Below are positions 16,440 to 26,801 of a stretch of 64,000 nucleotides of DNA, in pieces. Origin of the DNA: Kineosporia babensis (GTDB lineage: Bacteria > Actinomycetota > Actinomycetes > Actinomycetales > Kineosporiaceae). Position 1 is the first letter of the stretch. Each line of letters begins with the position of its first letter. The DNA lies in assembly GCF_021129305.1 (NCBI RefSeq), contig NZ_JAJOMB010000030.1:1-64000 (forward strand), given 5' to 3'. The notes below the pieces were generated by a model, which had not been told where the DNA came from, did not search any database, and saw only the letters and a list, made by a program, of their open reading frames with translations. A program made the translations under genes and the position numbers.

Positions 16440-17267
16440 ATGGGCCGCGTTGCAGGCAAGGTCGCATTCATCACCGGAGCTGCCCGTGGGCAGGGCCGCA
16501 GCCACGCGATCAAGCTGGCCGAAGAGGGCGCCGACATCATCGCCGTCGACATCGACACCCAGGTCGCCTCCGCCCCGTACCCGACCTCCACCGCCGACGA
16601 CCTGGCCGAGACGGTCAAGGCCGTCGAGGCGCTGGACCGCCGGATCATCGCCCGCACCGCCGACATCCGCGACCTGGCCGCGCTGACCGCCGTCGCCAAG
16701 GAGGGCGTCGCCGAGTTCGGCCGCCTGGACATCGTGCTGGCCAACGCCGGTATCTCGAGCATGGCCCCGCTGGTGGACATGGACGAGGACATGTTCACCG
16801 AGATGGTCGACATCAACCTGACCGGTCAGTGGAAGACGCTGAAGGCGACCGTCCCGCACATCATCGAGGGTGGCCGCGGCGGTTCCGTGGTGATCACCAG
16901 CTCGCTGGCCGCGATGGTGGCCAACGGCAACAACGGCCACTACTCGGCCGCCAAGGCCGGTCTGGTCTCGATGATGAAGACCGCCGCCAAGGAGTGGGCG
17001 CCGCACAACATCCGGGTGAACACCATCCACCCGACCACGGTGCAGACCCCGATGATCATCAACGACGCCACGTTCCGGCTGTTCCGCCCGGACATCGAGA
17101 ACCCCACCTACGACGACTTCATCGTCGCCGCCAACACCCTCAACGCCCTGCCGGTGCCGGTGACCGAGCCGATCGACATCACCAACGCCGTGATGTACCT
17201 GGTTTCCGACGAAGGCCGTTACGTGACCGGCACGACCCACGTGGTCGACGCCGGTGGCGCGCTCTGA
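16440..17267 (+). CDS. Mycofactocin-coupled SDR family oxidoreductase
   Basis: 275 aa. Classical SDR with TGAARGQGRSHA (cofactor loop), NAGIS, a catalytic Ser in VVITSSLAA and Tyr/Lys in YSAAKAG. The insert after the second strand (DIDTQVASAPYPTSTADDLA) marks the mycofactocin-coupled group, whose tightly bound NAD(H) is not exchanged and is re-oxidised by the redox peptide mycofactocin. Substrates of the group are mostly alcohols. The divergent MftR-like regulator fits. A second, frameshifted member lies at 62459-63306. Confidence 0.9.
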   Translation: MGRVAGKVAFITGAARGQGRSHAIKLAEEGADIIAVDIDTQVASAPYPTSTADDLAETVKAVEALDRRIIARTADIRDLAALTAVAKEGVAEFGRLDIVLANAGISSMAPLVDMDEDMFTEMVDINLTGQWKTLKATVPHIIEGGRGGSVVITSSLAAMVANGNNGHYSAAKAGLVSMMKTAAKEWAPHNIRVNTIHPTTVQTPMIINDATFRLFRPDIENPTYDDFIVAANTLNALPVPVTEPIDITNAVMYLVSDEGRYVTGTTHVVDAGGAL

Positions 17268-17272
17268 CCTGA

Positions 17273-17300
17273 CCCGAGCGAGTCGCCCAAGGCGCTCGGG
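17273..17300. terminator. Stem-loop between convergent SDR and LysR genes
   Basis: An 8-bp perfect stem (CCCGAGCG / CGCTCGGG) with a 12-base loop, placed between the stop codons of the convergent genes. Confidence 0.6.
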
Positions 17301-17303
17301 GGC

Positions 17304-18188
17304 CTAGAACTTCAGGTCCTCGAGCGCCTTCAGGGCCACCGCCAGCGCCGGGTTCTGGCTGTCGTGGGCCCAGAGCAGATGCAGTTCGACCGGTTTCGGC
17401 GTCGGCGTGGCGAACGGCAGGAACCGCACCCCGTCGGCGTGGATCAGCTGGGTGCTCTGCGGCACCAGCGCCACCCCGCGGCCACCCTGCACCAGCCAGA
17501 CCATGGTCAGGATCTGGCTGACCGAGTGCACCACGTTGTCGTGCCGCACCGGCAGCAGGCCCACCACCAGGTCGTAGAAGTAGCGGGCCTTGGCGTCCGA
17601 GTGCATGATCAGCGGCTCACTGGCCAGGTCCTCGGGCCGGAGGGGACGCTTCAGCCCGGTCAGCGGATGCGCGTCGGGCACCGCCACCATCAGCCCTTCC
17701 CGCATCAGCAGCCGATGCCCGAACACCGCGGTGTCGAACGGCGGGCGGGCCAGGCCCAGGTCGATCTCGTGCGCCTGCACCGCCTCGATCTGATCGCGCG
17801 ACACCAGCTCGAACAGCTCCAGCTCCAGATCGGGCAGCTGCTCCGAGAGATGATTGAGCAGCCGGGGCAGCACGCCGTATCCCGCACCGCCGGTGAAGCC
17901 CACCCGCAGCGTTCCCGCCGACCCCGCCGAGATCCGTCTGGCCAGCTCCGGTGCCGTCTCCGCCAGGGCCAGCAAGCGCCGGGCCTCGCCGTAGAACGCC
18001 TCCCCTGCCTTGGTCAGGCGAACGCCCCGGCTGTCCCGGTCGAACAGCCGCACGCCGACCTCGCGCTCCAGTTTCTGCACCAGCCGGGACAACGGCGGCT
18101 GGGTCATCGACAACCGGGCTGCGGCGCGGCCGAAATGCAGCTCCTCCGCGACAGTGACGAAACCCCGTAGCTGCTCGAACGAGAACAT
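17304..18188 (-). CDS. LysR-family transcriptional regulator
   Basis: 294 aa from ATG 18188. The winged HTH is at the N-terminus (FVTVAEELHFGRAAARLSMTQPPLSRLVQKLE), followed by the periplasmic-binding-like effector domain beginning LRVGFTGGAGYGVLP. LysR proteins usually activate a divergent gene in response to a small molecule. Here the divergent neighbour is the CoA-transferase, 42 bp away, so that gene is the likely target. Confidence 0.9.
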   Translation of the reverse strand: MFSFEQLRGFVTVAEELHFGRAAARLSMTQPPLSRLVQKLEREVGVRLFDRDSRGVRLTKAGEAFYGEARRLLALAETAPELARRISAGSAGTLRVGFTGGAGYGVLPRLLNHLSEQLPDLELELFELVSRDQIEAVQAHEIDLGLARPPFDTAVFGHRLLMREGLMVAVPDAHPLTGLKRPLRPEDLASEPLIMHSDAKARYFYDLVVGLLPVRHDNVVHSVSQILTMVWLVQGGRGVALVPQSTQLIHADGVRFLPFATPTPKPVELHLLWAHDSQNPALAVALKALEDLKF

Positions 18189-18230
18189 GTTCGCGGACAA
18201 TACCTGCGTGCGTTGGGGCATGATCAGCTG

Positions 18231-19523
18231 GTGACCCGCATCCTGCCGCCTTTGGAACTGGACCCCGGTGAACTGCCCTACGGTCCGCGCCGATGGTGGG
18301 GTGGACCGCTCGATGTGGAGGGACTGGCTTTGGCCTCCGTGGGGCTGGCCACGGCCGCGGTAGACGATCTGCTGGACCGCCCCGGTGCGCTACGGGCGTC
18401 CTCGCCCCGGATCGCCAGCGCCTTCAATTCTCTGGGGTACCTGCAGATCAACGGACGTCGGCCGCTCGGCTTTGCGGAGCTGTCCGGCTTCTTCCCTACC
18501 GCTGACGGCTGGATCCGCACCCACGCGAACTACCCCCACCATGCAGATCGCCTGCGGCGGGCTTTAGGGGCATCCACAGCAGAGGACGTCGGTGAGCGCC
18601 TCACGCGTTTGTCCGCCTTGGATGCGGAGCAGCTGATCGGAGACGCCGGCGGTATCGCAGCGGTGGTGCGAACCCGTCGGCAGTGGCTGGATTCGCCGAT
18701 GGCGGATGCTCCGTTGCCCCGCGACTGGATCTCCTTCGACGTGGGCTCCTCACCCGGCGCAGCCTGGCGTCCAGGCGCCGACCTGCCACTGTCCGGCCTG
18801 CGGGTCCTCGACTTCACCCGGGTCATCGCCGGGCCGGTCGCCTCCCGTACCCTCGCTGCGCTGGGTGCTGACGTGCTCCGAATCGACTCACCTTCGCTGC
18901 CCGAGCCGGTGGACCAGCACATCGACAGCGGATTCGGAAAACGTACCGCCCTGCTGGATCTCGGTCAGGGACCTGAGCAGTTGCTCGAGCTCGCCGACGT
19001 GGTGCTGCTGGGCTACCGCAACGGCGCCCTGGACCGCTTCGGCCTGTCCCCCGAAGCCCTGCGCGAACGCTACCCGGCCCTGATCGTCATCAATCTCGAC
19101 GCCTGGGGTACTACCGGCCCGTGGGCTCAGCGCCGCGGTTTCGACAGCATCGTGCAGGCCGCCACCGGCATCGCCGACGTCTACCGCCAGCGCAACGGAC
19201 GCCCGGGTGCCCTGCCGGTTCAGGCGCTGGACCACGCCACCGGGTACGGCATGGTCGCTGCCACCGTCGGGCTGGTGACCGCGCGGCTGCGCCACGGCGT
19301 GAGTGGCATCGCCCGGCTGAGTCTGGTGCGGGCCGCCGACCTGCTGTTCCGCAGCAAGGCGCCCGACGTTCCGGTGCAGGGGGTTGCCGATCCGGAGTTG
19401 ATCACGACCGACAGCCCGTACGGCGAACTGCGCTACGTCCCCTCACCTTTCGATCTGTACGGTGCGCCGCTGACCTACCCGCACCCGCCCCGGCTCTACG
19501 GCGAGGACGCCCCGGTCTGGTAG
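18231..19523 (+). CDS. CaiB/BaiF-type family III CoA-transferase
   Basis: 430 aa from GTG 18231. The second half carries the usual N-terminal signature of the family (LSGLRVLDFTRVIAGPVASR, then LGADVLRID, and NLDAWGTTGPWAQRRGFDS). The first ~180 residues hold a FFPTADGWIRTHANYPHH segment like the later part of a CoA-transferase domain. This domain order is seen in a subgroup of the family. These enzymes move CoA between carboxylic acids; the acid is unknown. The nucleophilic Asp expected in this family is plausibly that in the IVINLDAWG segment. Divergent from a LysR gene. Confidence 0.8.
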   Translation: MTRILPPLELDPGELPYGPRRWWGGPLDVEGLALASVGLATAAVDDLLDRPGALRASSPRIASAFNSLGYLQINGRRPLGFAELSGFFPTADGWIRTHANYPHHADRLRRALGASTAEDVGERLTRLSALDAEQLIGDAGGIAAVVRTRRQWLDSPMADAPLPRDWISFDVGSSPGAAWRPGADLPLSGLRVLDFTRVIAGPVASRTLAALGADVLRIDSPSLPEPVDQHIDSGFGKRTALLDLGQGPEQLLELADVVLLGYRNGALDRFGLSPEALRERYPALIVINLDAWGTTGPWAQRRGFDSIVQAATGIADVYRQRNGRPGALPVQALDHATGYGMVAATVGLVTARLRHGVSGIARLSLVRAADLLFRSKAPDVPVQGVADPELITTDSPYGELRYVPSPFDLYGAPLTYPHPPRLYGEDAPVW

Positions 19524-19580
19524 CCGATTATTACCTTTTGAGCCACTACGCGGCCATCTGACGCGAGCAGAGTCCTGGGC

Positions 19581-21452
19581 ATGACTCAGCATGAAGGCCG
19601 GCTCCCGGTCAGTCGGCGCACCCTGTTTCGTGGTGCCGTGGCCGTTCCCGCGGTCGGCGCGGTTGCGCCGTTGGTCAGTGCGCCCACGGCCGCCGCCGAC
19701 TCGATCAGCGCCGCAAATTTCGATTCAGCCGGCCCCCGCTTCGCCATCGCCGTTCTGCCCGACACCCAGTACCTTTTCGATGCCGACAGCTCCGACCCGG
19801 AACCGCTGCGGGCCACCTTCCGTTACCTGGTCTCCGAGCGCGACGACGCCAACATCGCGTTCATGACCCACCTGGGCGACGTCACCGAGCACGGCACCGA
19901 CCACGAGATCACCCTGGCCTCGAAGACCTTCAAGCTGATCGACGGCAAGGTGCCCTACAGCGTCCTGGCCGGCAACCACGACATCAACGGCTCCACCGAC
20001 GACCAGCGCGGCGATTCGCCGTACCTGCAGGCGTTCGGGCCCAAGCGGTTCCGGGGACGCCCGACGTTCGGCGGCAGCTCGCCCGACGGCTACAACAGCT
20101 ACCACGTGATCCGCGGCGGCGGCCGCCAGTGGCTGATCCTGGCGCTGGACTGGCGCGCTTCCGACCAGGGCCTGGCCTGGGCCCAGGGCGTGCTCGACGC
20201 GCACCCGAAGCTGCCGGTCATCCTGACCACGCACGACCTGGCCGCCTCGGACGAGCAGGGCCAGGCCGCGCTCTCCGGCCACGGGCAGCGGTTGTGGGAC
20301 CAGCTGATCAACGCCAACGACCAGATCTTCCTCACCCTGAACGGACACTACTGGCCCTCCGGCCGCACCGTGCTGACCAACCAGGCCGGGCACCCGGTGC
20401 ACGCGCACATCACCAACTACCAGGACCGTTACTACGGCGGCGCCGGGATGATCCGGCTGTACTCGTTCGACCTGGCCCGCAACGTGATCGACGTGGAGAC
20501 CTTCTCGCCCTGGTTCCTGGACACCGACCCGGCCCGGCGCTCGCAGCTGGGCGCCGAGACCATCGAGCTCACCGGCCCGGCCGACCGGTTCAGCGTGGAG
20601 ATCGACTTCGACGAGCGGTTCGCCGCCTTCGCCGGGGTCAAGGCGGCCGATCCCGTCCCGCCGGCGGCGGTGCTGGTGCGAGGAACCGTGGCGTACTGGC
20701 GTTTCGACCAGGCCGGGCTCACCGCAGCCGGTTCCGACGGCAAGGCACTGCCCGCCGGAACCGTGGCCCGCGACCTCACCGGCAAGGGCAACGACCTGAC
20801 CGCCGCGATCCTGCACAACAGCAGCGCCGACGTCCTCAGCTGGTCGGCCGAGCATCACCCCGCCCAGCCCGCCCACGCCAGCCTGCGCTTCGACGGCGGC
20901 CAGAACCCGAACCGGGCCGCGGTGCTGGAGACCGCGGCCAAGGCACCGATCAACAGCATGAAGTTCACCTCCGGCTACACCATCGAGGCCTACTTCAAGC
21001 TGCCCGAGAAGTTCGAGGGCCAGCACGCCTGGATGGGCATCCTGAGCTGGGAAGGCCGGGCCGGGGACGCGGGCAAGACCAACGGCTACTCCGAGGACGA
21101 GGCGCCCTGCTCGCTGAACCTGTCCGGCGAGCGCTTCCTGCAGTACGCCGTCTACCCCTCGGTGCAGAACTCGCAGCCCACCTCGTGGAGCCACGCCCTG
21201 CCGGTGGGCCGGTGGATGCACCTGGCCGTGGTCAACGACGGCAAGCGCACGATCATCTACATCGACGGCTCACCGATCGCCCGTAATCCCACCCAGCCTT
21301 CGACCGGGATCGCGACCCTGGGCAAGCCTTTCGCGCTCGGTGGGACACAGTCGGCGGAGAAGTTCGGGCAGGGCTACTACGGCTGGCTCGGTGACGTGCG
21401 CATCGTCGACCGGGCCCTGAAGCCGAAGGATTTCATGACGCCGGCTCAGTAG
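19581..21452 (+). CDS. Tat-exported metallophosphoesterase with LamG domain
   Basis: 623 aa. The N-terminus has a twin-arginine signal (SRRTLFRG, hydrophobic stretch, APTAAA cleavage). The calcineurin-like domain (about residues 50-330) shows PDTQYL, the metal ligands in HLGDVTEH, AGNHDING and TTHDLAA, and LNGHYWP. The C-terminal ~230 residues (VAYWRFDQAG onward; FTSGYTIEAYFKLP; RWMHLAVVNDGKRTIIYIDG) form a LamG/concanavalin-like domain that probably binds glycans. Likely a secreted phosphoesterase for phosphate scavenging or for nucleic-acid or teichoic breakdown (inference). Confidence 0.88.
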   Translation: MTQHEGRLPVSRRTLFRGAVAVPAVGAVAPLVSAPTAAADSISAANFDSAGPRFAIAVLPDTQYLFDADSSDPEPLRATFRYLVSERDDANIAFMTHLGDVTEHGTDHEITLASKTFKLIDGKVPYSVLAGNHDINGSTDDQRGDSPYLQAFGPKRFRGRPTFGGSSPDGYNSYHVIRGGGRQWLILALDWRASDQGLAWAQGVLDAHPKLPVILTTHDLAASDEQGQAALSGHGQRLWDQLINANDQIFLTLNGHYWPSGRTVLTNQAGHPVHAHITNYQDRYYGGAGMIRLYSFDLARNVIDVETFSPWFLDTDPARRSQLGAETIELTGPADRFSVEIDFDERFAAFAGVKAADPVPPAAVLVRGTVAYWRFDQAGLTAAGSDGKALPAGTVARDLTGKGNDLTAAILHNSSADVLSWSAEHHPAQPAHASLRFDGGQNPNRAAVLETAAKAPINSMKFTSGYTIEAYFKLPEKFEGQHAWMGILSWEGRAGDAGKTNGYSEDEAPCSLNLSGERFLQYAVYPSVQNSQPTSWSHALPVGRWMHLAVVNDGKRTIIYIDGSPIARNPTQPSTGIATLGKPFALGGTQSAEKFGQGYYGWLGDVRIVDRALKPKDFMTPAQ

Positions 21453-21470
21453 CCCGGCCCCAGATGCGGC

Positions 21471-21504
21471 TGGCCCGGGCGACGTGCGGACGTCGCCCGG
21501 GCCA
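21471..21504. terminator. Strong bidirectional stem-loop
   Basis: A 15-bp perfect stem with tetraloop GCGG (21486-21489) between the convergent phosphoesterase and RTX genes. It lies 19 bp after one stop and 24 bp after the other. Confidence 0.85.
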
Positions 21505-21527
21505 GGTGGATCAGAGCTTCAGGTGGT

Positions 21528-22325
21528 TCAGGGCTTGGAGTCCATGACCCCGTTGATGGTGTCCCAGCCCGAGCCGCCTTCCAGGACGTTGGTCCCGTCC
21601 ATGTCCTCCAGCTCGTCGTCGCCCTTCTCGCCGAACAGCTGGTCGTCGCCCTCGGCGCCGAGGAGCGTGTCGTCGCCCCCGCCGCCGTAGACCTCGTCGT
21701 CACCGGCGCCGGCCCACACGCTGTCGTGGCCGCCTCCGGCGCGCACCCAGTCGTCGCCGTCCTCGCCCCAGATCCAGTCGTCGCCGTCACCGGCGGACAG
21801 ATCGTCGTCACCGGCCCCGCCGTACAGCGAGTCGCTGGCCAGGCCGCCGATCAGGCGGTCGTCGCCGCCGGCCCCGGCGAGCACGTCCTTACCCGCGCCC
21901 CCGTTCAGCACGTCGTCCTGGTCGCCGCCGGTGAGAACGTCGTTGCCGTCGCCACCGGTCACCGAGTTGAAACCGTCACCGGCGTCGACCGTGTCGTTGC
22001 CCAGGCCACCGGAGATGCTGTCGCTCCCCAGGCCGCCGTCGATCCAGTCGTTGCCGTCGCCACCGGCGATCTCGTCGTCGCCGCCCAGCCCGCAGATGGT
22101 GTCGTTACCACCGATGCCGACGATGCGGTCGCCGCCCGCGGTCCCGATGATGACGTCGTCACCGGCGGTTCCCACGATGGTGCCGTGGCTGAACGTGGTG
22201 CTGGTGGCCGCCTTACCGTTGCAGGTAGGCGCGGCCTGCGCCTGCGACAGGGCGATCTGGCCGCCGACGACCGCGGTCAGCACCGAAGCTCCCAGAAGCC
22301 CGGCCACTCTCTTTCCCCGAATCAC
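21528..22325 (-). CDS. Secreted RTX (hemolysin-type) calcium-binding repeat protein
   Basis: 265 aa: Sec signal peptide (LLGASVLTAVVGGQIALS, AQA-AP cleavage) and then almost only RTX nonapeptide repeats of the G-G-x-G-x-D-x-I/L-x type (for example GGAGDDDLSAGDGDDWIWG). They run to about residue 245, enough for a full calcium-bound parallel beta-roll. No enzyme domain is attached, so it is probably a structural or adhesive extracellular protein that folds on meeting calcium outside the cell. A likely c-di-AMP riboswitch lies in its leader. Confidence 0.88.
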   Translation of the reverse strand: MIRGKRVAGLLGASVLTAVVGGQIALSQAQAAPTCNGKAATSTTFSHGTIVGTAGDDVIIGTAGGDRIVGIGGNDTICGLGGDDEIAGGDGNDWIDGGLGSDSISGGLGNDTVDAGDGFNSVTGGDGNDVLTGGDQDDVLNGGAGKDVLAGAGGDDRLIGGLASDSLYGGAGDDDLSAGDGDDWIWGEDGDDWVRAGGGHDSVWAGAGDDEVYGGGGDDTLLGAEGDDQLFGEKGDDELEDMDGTNVLEGGSGWDTINGVMDSKP

Positions 22326-22349
22326 TTTCCCCCCACACGATCAATGGAA

Positions 22350-22530
22350 TTCCGACGCGAGAAAAGTAACCAGCTCAAGGGATTCGGCGGATCACGAGCG
22401 CAGTATGTGAACCGAACTCCCTAGTCTCCGCGGCCGATCGGAGGGAAAGAAATTCAGCCCAAGCGATTTTCGGTCCAGAACCGACGAATTCACCCGGGCC
22501 CACGCCGCGGCCGTTCCCGCGATTCTTAAC
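22350..22530 (-). promoter_or_regulatory. Probable c-di-AMP (ydaO-yuaA) riboswitch
   Basis: The leader of the RTX gene has, in the right order on the minus strand, blocks typical of actinobacterial ydaO riboswitches: GGGAACGG near 22511-22520, GGGTGAATTC near 22486-22496, CTAGGGAG near 22429-22436, and CCGAATCCC then GAGCTGG near 22370-22387. In actinomycetes these riboswitches precede secreted cell-wall and resuscitation-factor genes, so the position before an exported protein fits. Judged by eye; some blocks deviate from consensus. Confidence 0.5.
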
Positions 22531-22631
22531 GAAGGCCTCAGGCATCAGAGTTTTCTCAGCAACCCCAAGGTCTGAGTGCCTTTTGACGCTGGGCGCAAGC
22601 ACCGGGGCCGGGTATCTGGAACCATGGTCCG

Positions 22632-23156
22632 GTGAACGCACCGCGCTGGCTGAGCGCCCCTGACCAGGTCGACGACCATCTCCGTGAGGCCCTCACCGTC
22701 TGCTGGCGCGACGTGGCCAACGCCGGCGGATCCGTCGGCTTCGTTCAGCAGACTCCGGTCAGCGACGACGTGGTCCGGCCCGAGGTGGACAAGATCGTCG
22801 AGCAGCTCGGGCGGGCTCATCTCCTGGTCGCCGGCGAGCCCGACAAGGTCGCGGGCTGGCTGGTCCTCACCACCAACGCCTCGCTCGCCTTCCGGCACTG
22901 GGGCCTGGTCACCCGAGTCCAGACCGCCCCGGCCGTGCGAGGTACCGGAGTAGCCCGGGCGTTGCTGACCGAGCTGGCTCGCTACGCCAAGGTCGATCTC
23001 CGGCTGGCTTCACTCCGTTTGGACGCTCGCGGTGGGGAAGGTCTGGAACGCTTCTACGAGCACTTCGGCTGGGAGGTCGTCGGCCGGTACCCGGAGGCCA
23101 TCGACCTCGGAGGCGGCGACCTGCGTGACCAGCTCTACCTGAACCTGTCGCTGTAG
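22632..23156 (+). CDS. GNAT-family N-acetyltransferase
   Basis: 174 aa from GTG 22632. The acetyl-CoA-binding motif is TAPAVRGTGVARALLTELARYA (about residues 98-119), after strand HWGLVTRVQ and before the LRLDARGGEGLERFYEHFGWEVVGRYP block typical of the fold's second half. Substrate unknown. It converges on the chitinase gene with 14 bp between the stops. Confidence 0.83.
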   Translation: MNAPRWLSAPDQVDDHLREALTVCWRDVANAGGSVGFVQQTPVSDDVVRPEVDKIVEQLGRAHLLVAGEPDKVAGWLVLTTNASLAFRHWGLVTRVQTAPAVRGTGVARALLTELARYAKVDLRLASLRLDARGGEGLERFYEHFGWEVVGRYPEAIDLGGGDLRDQLYLNLSL

Positions 23157-23170
23157 CGCACGACGAGCGG

Positions 23171-24415
<1,245 letters not shown>

Positions 24416-24504
24416 CGAAAACCCCCAGCTACTGATCAAGCTCAGCCGAAGCTAGCAGGGATTCCGGGTCGAGTCCGGCTCCGCAAGAACCTCTTATACG
24501 GGAT

Positions 24505-25155
24505 TTAGCGTGGGTCTGCGGCGGGGTACCGGCCGGGACGGTGATTGAGCACCAGGACCAGGTTCAGCGCGGCCACCCCCAGAGCCGACAGCGCCACGGT
24601 GCCGACGTCGGCCGTCAGCATGGACAACACCACCACCCCGCTGTCCAGCCCGAGCAGCACGTAACCGGCTCGCCAGCCCAGCCGTTCCTGAGCCAGCACC
24701 GCGATCACGTTGAAACCGCCCAGGCTGCTGTGATGCCGCAGCACGATCAGCAGGCCGACCCCAGCCACCAGATTGCCCAGCAGCACGGCGTAGACGGGGT
24801 TGACCTGTCCCAGTTCGAGAAACCGGGACTGCAGCAGCGAAAAGCCGGACAGCAGGAGGACGGACAGCACCGAACGCCCCACGAAGGCCGGGCCTTTGCG
24901 GTTCCAGGCCAGCACCGCGAACGGCACGTTCACCGCGGCGAAGACCAGGCCGAAGGGCCAGGACAGCCATTGGCACAGCCACAGCACGAACCCGGCCGTA
25001 CCACCCGTCACCGCGCCGGCCGACTTGATCAGGTAGAGCCCGAAGGCGGTGATCAGCGTCCCGGTGACCAGGGCGAAGAGATCCTCGGCGAGCCCGTGCC
25101 GATGGATCGACGACGGCGATGACGCCGGAGGAGGCGCCGGTGCGGTGGTCAGCAC
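24505..25155 (-). CDS. YitT-family integral membrane protein
   Basis: 216 aa with five predicted membrane helices (starting about residues 27, 52, 85, 115 and 160). The conserved AVTGGTAGFVLWL and LGGFNVIAVLAQERLG loops are features of the YitT/DUF161 family. The family is uncharacterised; the C-terminal DUF2179 domain of full-length YitT is absent, so this is the short form. It starts 7 bp inside the end of the aminotransferase gene on the same strand, so the two are translationally coupled. Confidence 0.78.
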   Translation of the reverse strand: MLTTAPAPPPASSPSSIHRHGLAEDLFALVTGTLITAFGLYLIKSAGAVTGGTAGFVLWLCQWLSWPFGLVFAAVNVPFAVLAWNRKGPAFVGRSVLSVLLLSGFSLLQSRFLELGQVNPVYAVLLGNLVAGVGLLIVLRHHSSLGGFNVIAVLAQERLGWRAGYVLLGLDSGVVVLSMLTADVGTVALSALGVAALNLVLVLNHRPGRYPAADPR

Positions 25156-26225
25156 CTCGGACCGGCCAGGACGTCGAGCACCCGGTCGTTGGTGGCGCGG
25201 TCGGCCAGCGTGATCCGCAGGCCCTCGTCGGCGAACGGGCGCACCAGAATGTCGGCCTCACCGAAGGCTTCCAGCAGATGCACCGAACCGGGCAGCCAGA
25301 GGAAGTTGGCCTGACTGTCCGGCACCCACCAGCCGAGCTCGCGCACCGCGGCCAGCATCCGGTTGCGTTCCCGGACGATCGCCTCGACCCGTTCCCGCAA
25401 CTCCTCCCGGGCGGACAACGAGGCGATGGCCGCTTCCTGGGCGATGCTGCTGACGCCGAAGGGTAGCGCGGTCTGGCGCAGACCGTCCGCCAGCATCTCG
25501 GACGTCACGGCGTAGCCCACCCGCAGCCCGGCCAGGCCGTAAGCCTTGGAGAAGGTCCGCAGCACACACACGTTGGCCCGGCGGTTCAGCAGGCCGACCG
25601 GGCTGGTGTACTCCGCGTAGGCCTCGTCGAGGACCACCAGCACGGTGGGCGGCACCTGATCGAGGAAGGCCGCCAGCGCTGTGGGGTCCAGCCCGGTACC
25701 AGTCGGGTTGTTCGGCACGCACAGCAGCACGATCCGGGTGCGCTCGGTGATCGCCTTCAGCATCGCGTCCAGGTCGTGGCCCAGCTCCGGGGTCAGCGGG
25801 ACCGGGACCGGCTGCGCCCCGGCCAGCCGGGTCAGCAGGGGGTAGGCCTCGAACGAGCGCCAGGCGAAGACGACCTCGTCACCGGCGTCGCAGAAGGTCG
25901 CCATGAGCTGCTGGATGGCGCCCACGCTGCCCGGGCTGACCGCGATCTGGTCGGGCGTGACGGCGTGGTACTCGGTGGCGGGGAGTTCGGCCGACAGGTG
26001 CTCGGCGATTGCGTGCCGCAGTTGGGTGCACGCCGCGTCCGGGTAACGATTGGCGGCCGATGCCGCGCGCCGGATCGCTTCCTGGACCGACGGCAACGGC
26101 TCGAAGTGGCTCTCGTTCGCGGCCAGCGACGCAGTCCGCGCCGACGAGGCCCGGCGGCCGGGCCGGTAGGGCGGCATCGCCGAGAGCACCGATCGCAGCG
26201 CGGGCTGTTCCTGCACGTGGTTCAT
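25149..26225 (-). CDS. Histidinol-phosphate/aromatic aminotransferase-like PLP enzyme
   Basis: 358 aa from ATG 26225, fold-type I class II aminotransferase of the HisC/Pat type. Signatures: ANESHFEPLPSVQEAI at the start, NRYPDAACTQLRHAIAEHL, NNPTGT (cofactor/substrate Asn), DEAYAEYT, and the PLP lysine in LRTFSKAYGLAGLRVGY. The family makes histidinol phosphate or transaminates aromatic amino acids. It is outside a his operon and divergent from an Lrp regulator, which favours an amino-acid aminotransferase role. Coupled to the YitT gene. Confidence 0.83.
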   Translation of the reverse strand: MNHVQEQPALRSVLSAMPPYRPGRRASSARTASLAANESHFEPLPSVQEAIRRAASAANRYPDAACTQLRHAIAEHLSAELPATEYHAVTPDQIAVSPGSVGAIQQLMATFCDAGDEVVFAWRSFEAYPLLTRLAGAQPVPVPLTPELGHDLDAMLKAITERTRIVLLCVPNNPTGTGLDPTALAAFLDQVPPTVLVVLDEAYAEYTSPVGLLNRRANVCVLRTFSKAYGLAGLRVGYAVTSEMLADGLRQTALPFGVSSIAQEAAIASLSAREELRERVEAIVRERNRMLAAVRELGWWVPDSQANFLWLPGSVHLLEAFGEADILVRPFADEGLRITLADRATNDRVLDVLAGPRC

Positions 26226-26287
26226 GGGGGAAGACTCACCGGTAGCCAGCCACCTGCGCAACAGACGGCTTCGCGACTGAGCAGAAC

Positions 26288-26313
26288 GGCACGTCTCAAG
26301 TTCGAGAGGTGCC
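26288..26313. promoter_or_regulatory. Likely Lrp-type operator
   Basis: An interrupted 26-bp dyad: GGCAC and GTGCC outside, TCTC and GAGA inside, centred in the 99-bp region between the divergent aminotransferase and Lrp genes and ending 11 bp before the Lrp start. Confidence 0.5.
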
Positions 26314-26324
26314 AAAATGCTCAC

Positions 26325-26801
26325 ATGGACGCTCTTGATGCCCGGATCTTGCTGGCCCTGGACGAAGACCCCGACGCCACCGCGCTGGCTCTGGCCCAGC
26401 GGCTGGGGATCGCCCGCAACACGCTCAGCGCCCGCCTGACCCGGATGCGCGAGACCGGGGCCCTGCGCGAGTTCTCGCGCCGGGTCGACCCGGCTCACCT
26501 GGGACGTGGCCTGGTGGCGTTCGTGTCGATCGCGATCAGCCAGACCACGTCCACCGGTGTCACCGACGTCCTGCGGGCCGTCCCGGAGGTGGTGGAGATG
26601 CACATGACCACCGGCGAAGCCGACCTTCTGGTCAAACTGGTGGCCGTCGACACCGCCGACCTGCACCGGATCACCAATCAGATCCTGGAGGCGCCCGGTG
26701 TGGTGCGGACCAGCACCGCCATCTCGCTGTTCGAGGAGATGCCGCTGCGCCTGCAGGCCCTGATCCGGCAGGTGGCTACAACACCCACCCCAAGGACATG
26801 A
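26325..26801 (+). CDS. Lrp/AsnC-family transcriptional regulator
   Basis: 158 aa from ATG 26325. N-terminal HTH: LDARILLALDEDPDATALALAQRLGIARNTLSARLTRM; C-terminal RAM ligand-binding domain with VVEMHMTTGEADLLVKLVA and ILEAPGVVRTSTAISL. Members sense amino acids. The divergent aminotransferase is the obvious target, probably through the dyad at 26288-26313. Confidence 0.9.
   Translation: MDALDARILLALDEDPDATALALAQRLGIARNTLSARLTRMRETGALREFSRRVDPAHLGRGLVAFVSIAISQTTSTGVTDVLRAVPEVVEMHMTTGEADLLVKLVAVDTADLHRITNQILEAPGVVRTSTAISLFEEMPLRLQALIRQVATTPTPRT

Noticed and set aside
21528-22325. RTX toxin with a secretion operon
   Set aside because: It has a Sec signal peptide, no toxin domain and no type I secretion genes nearby.
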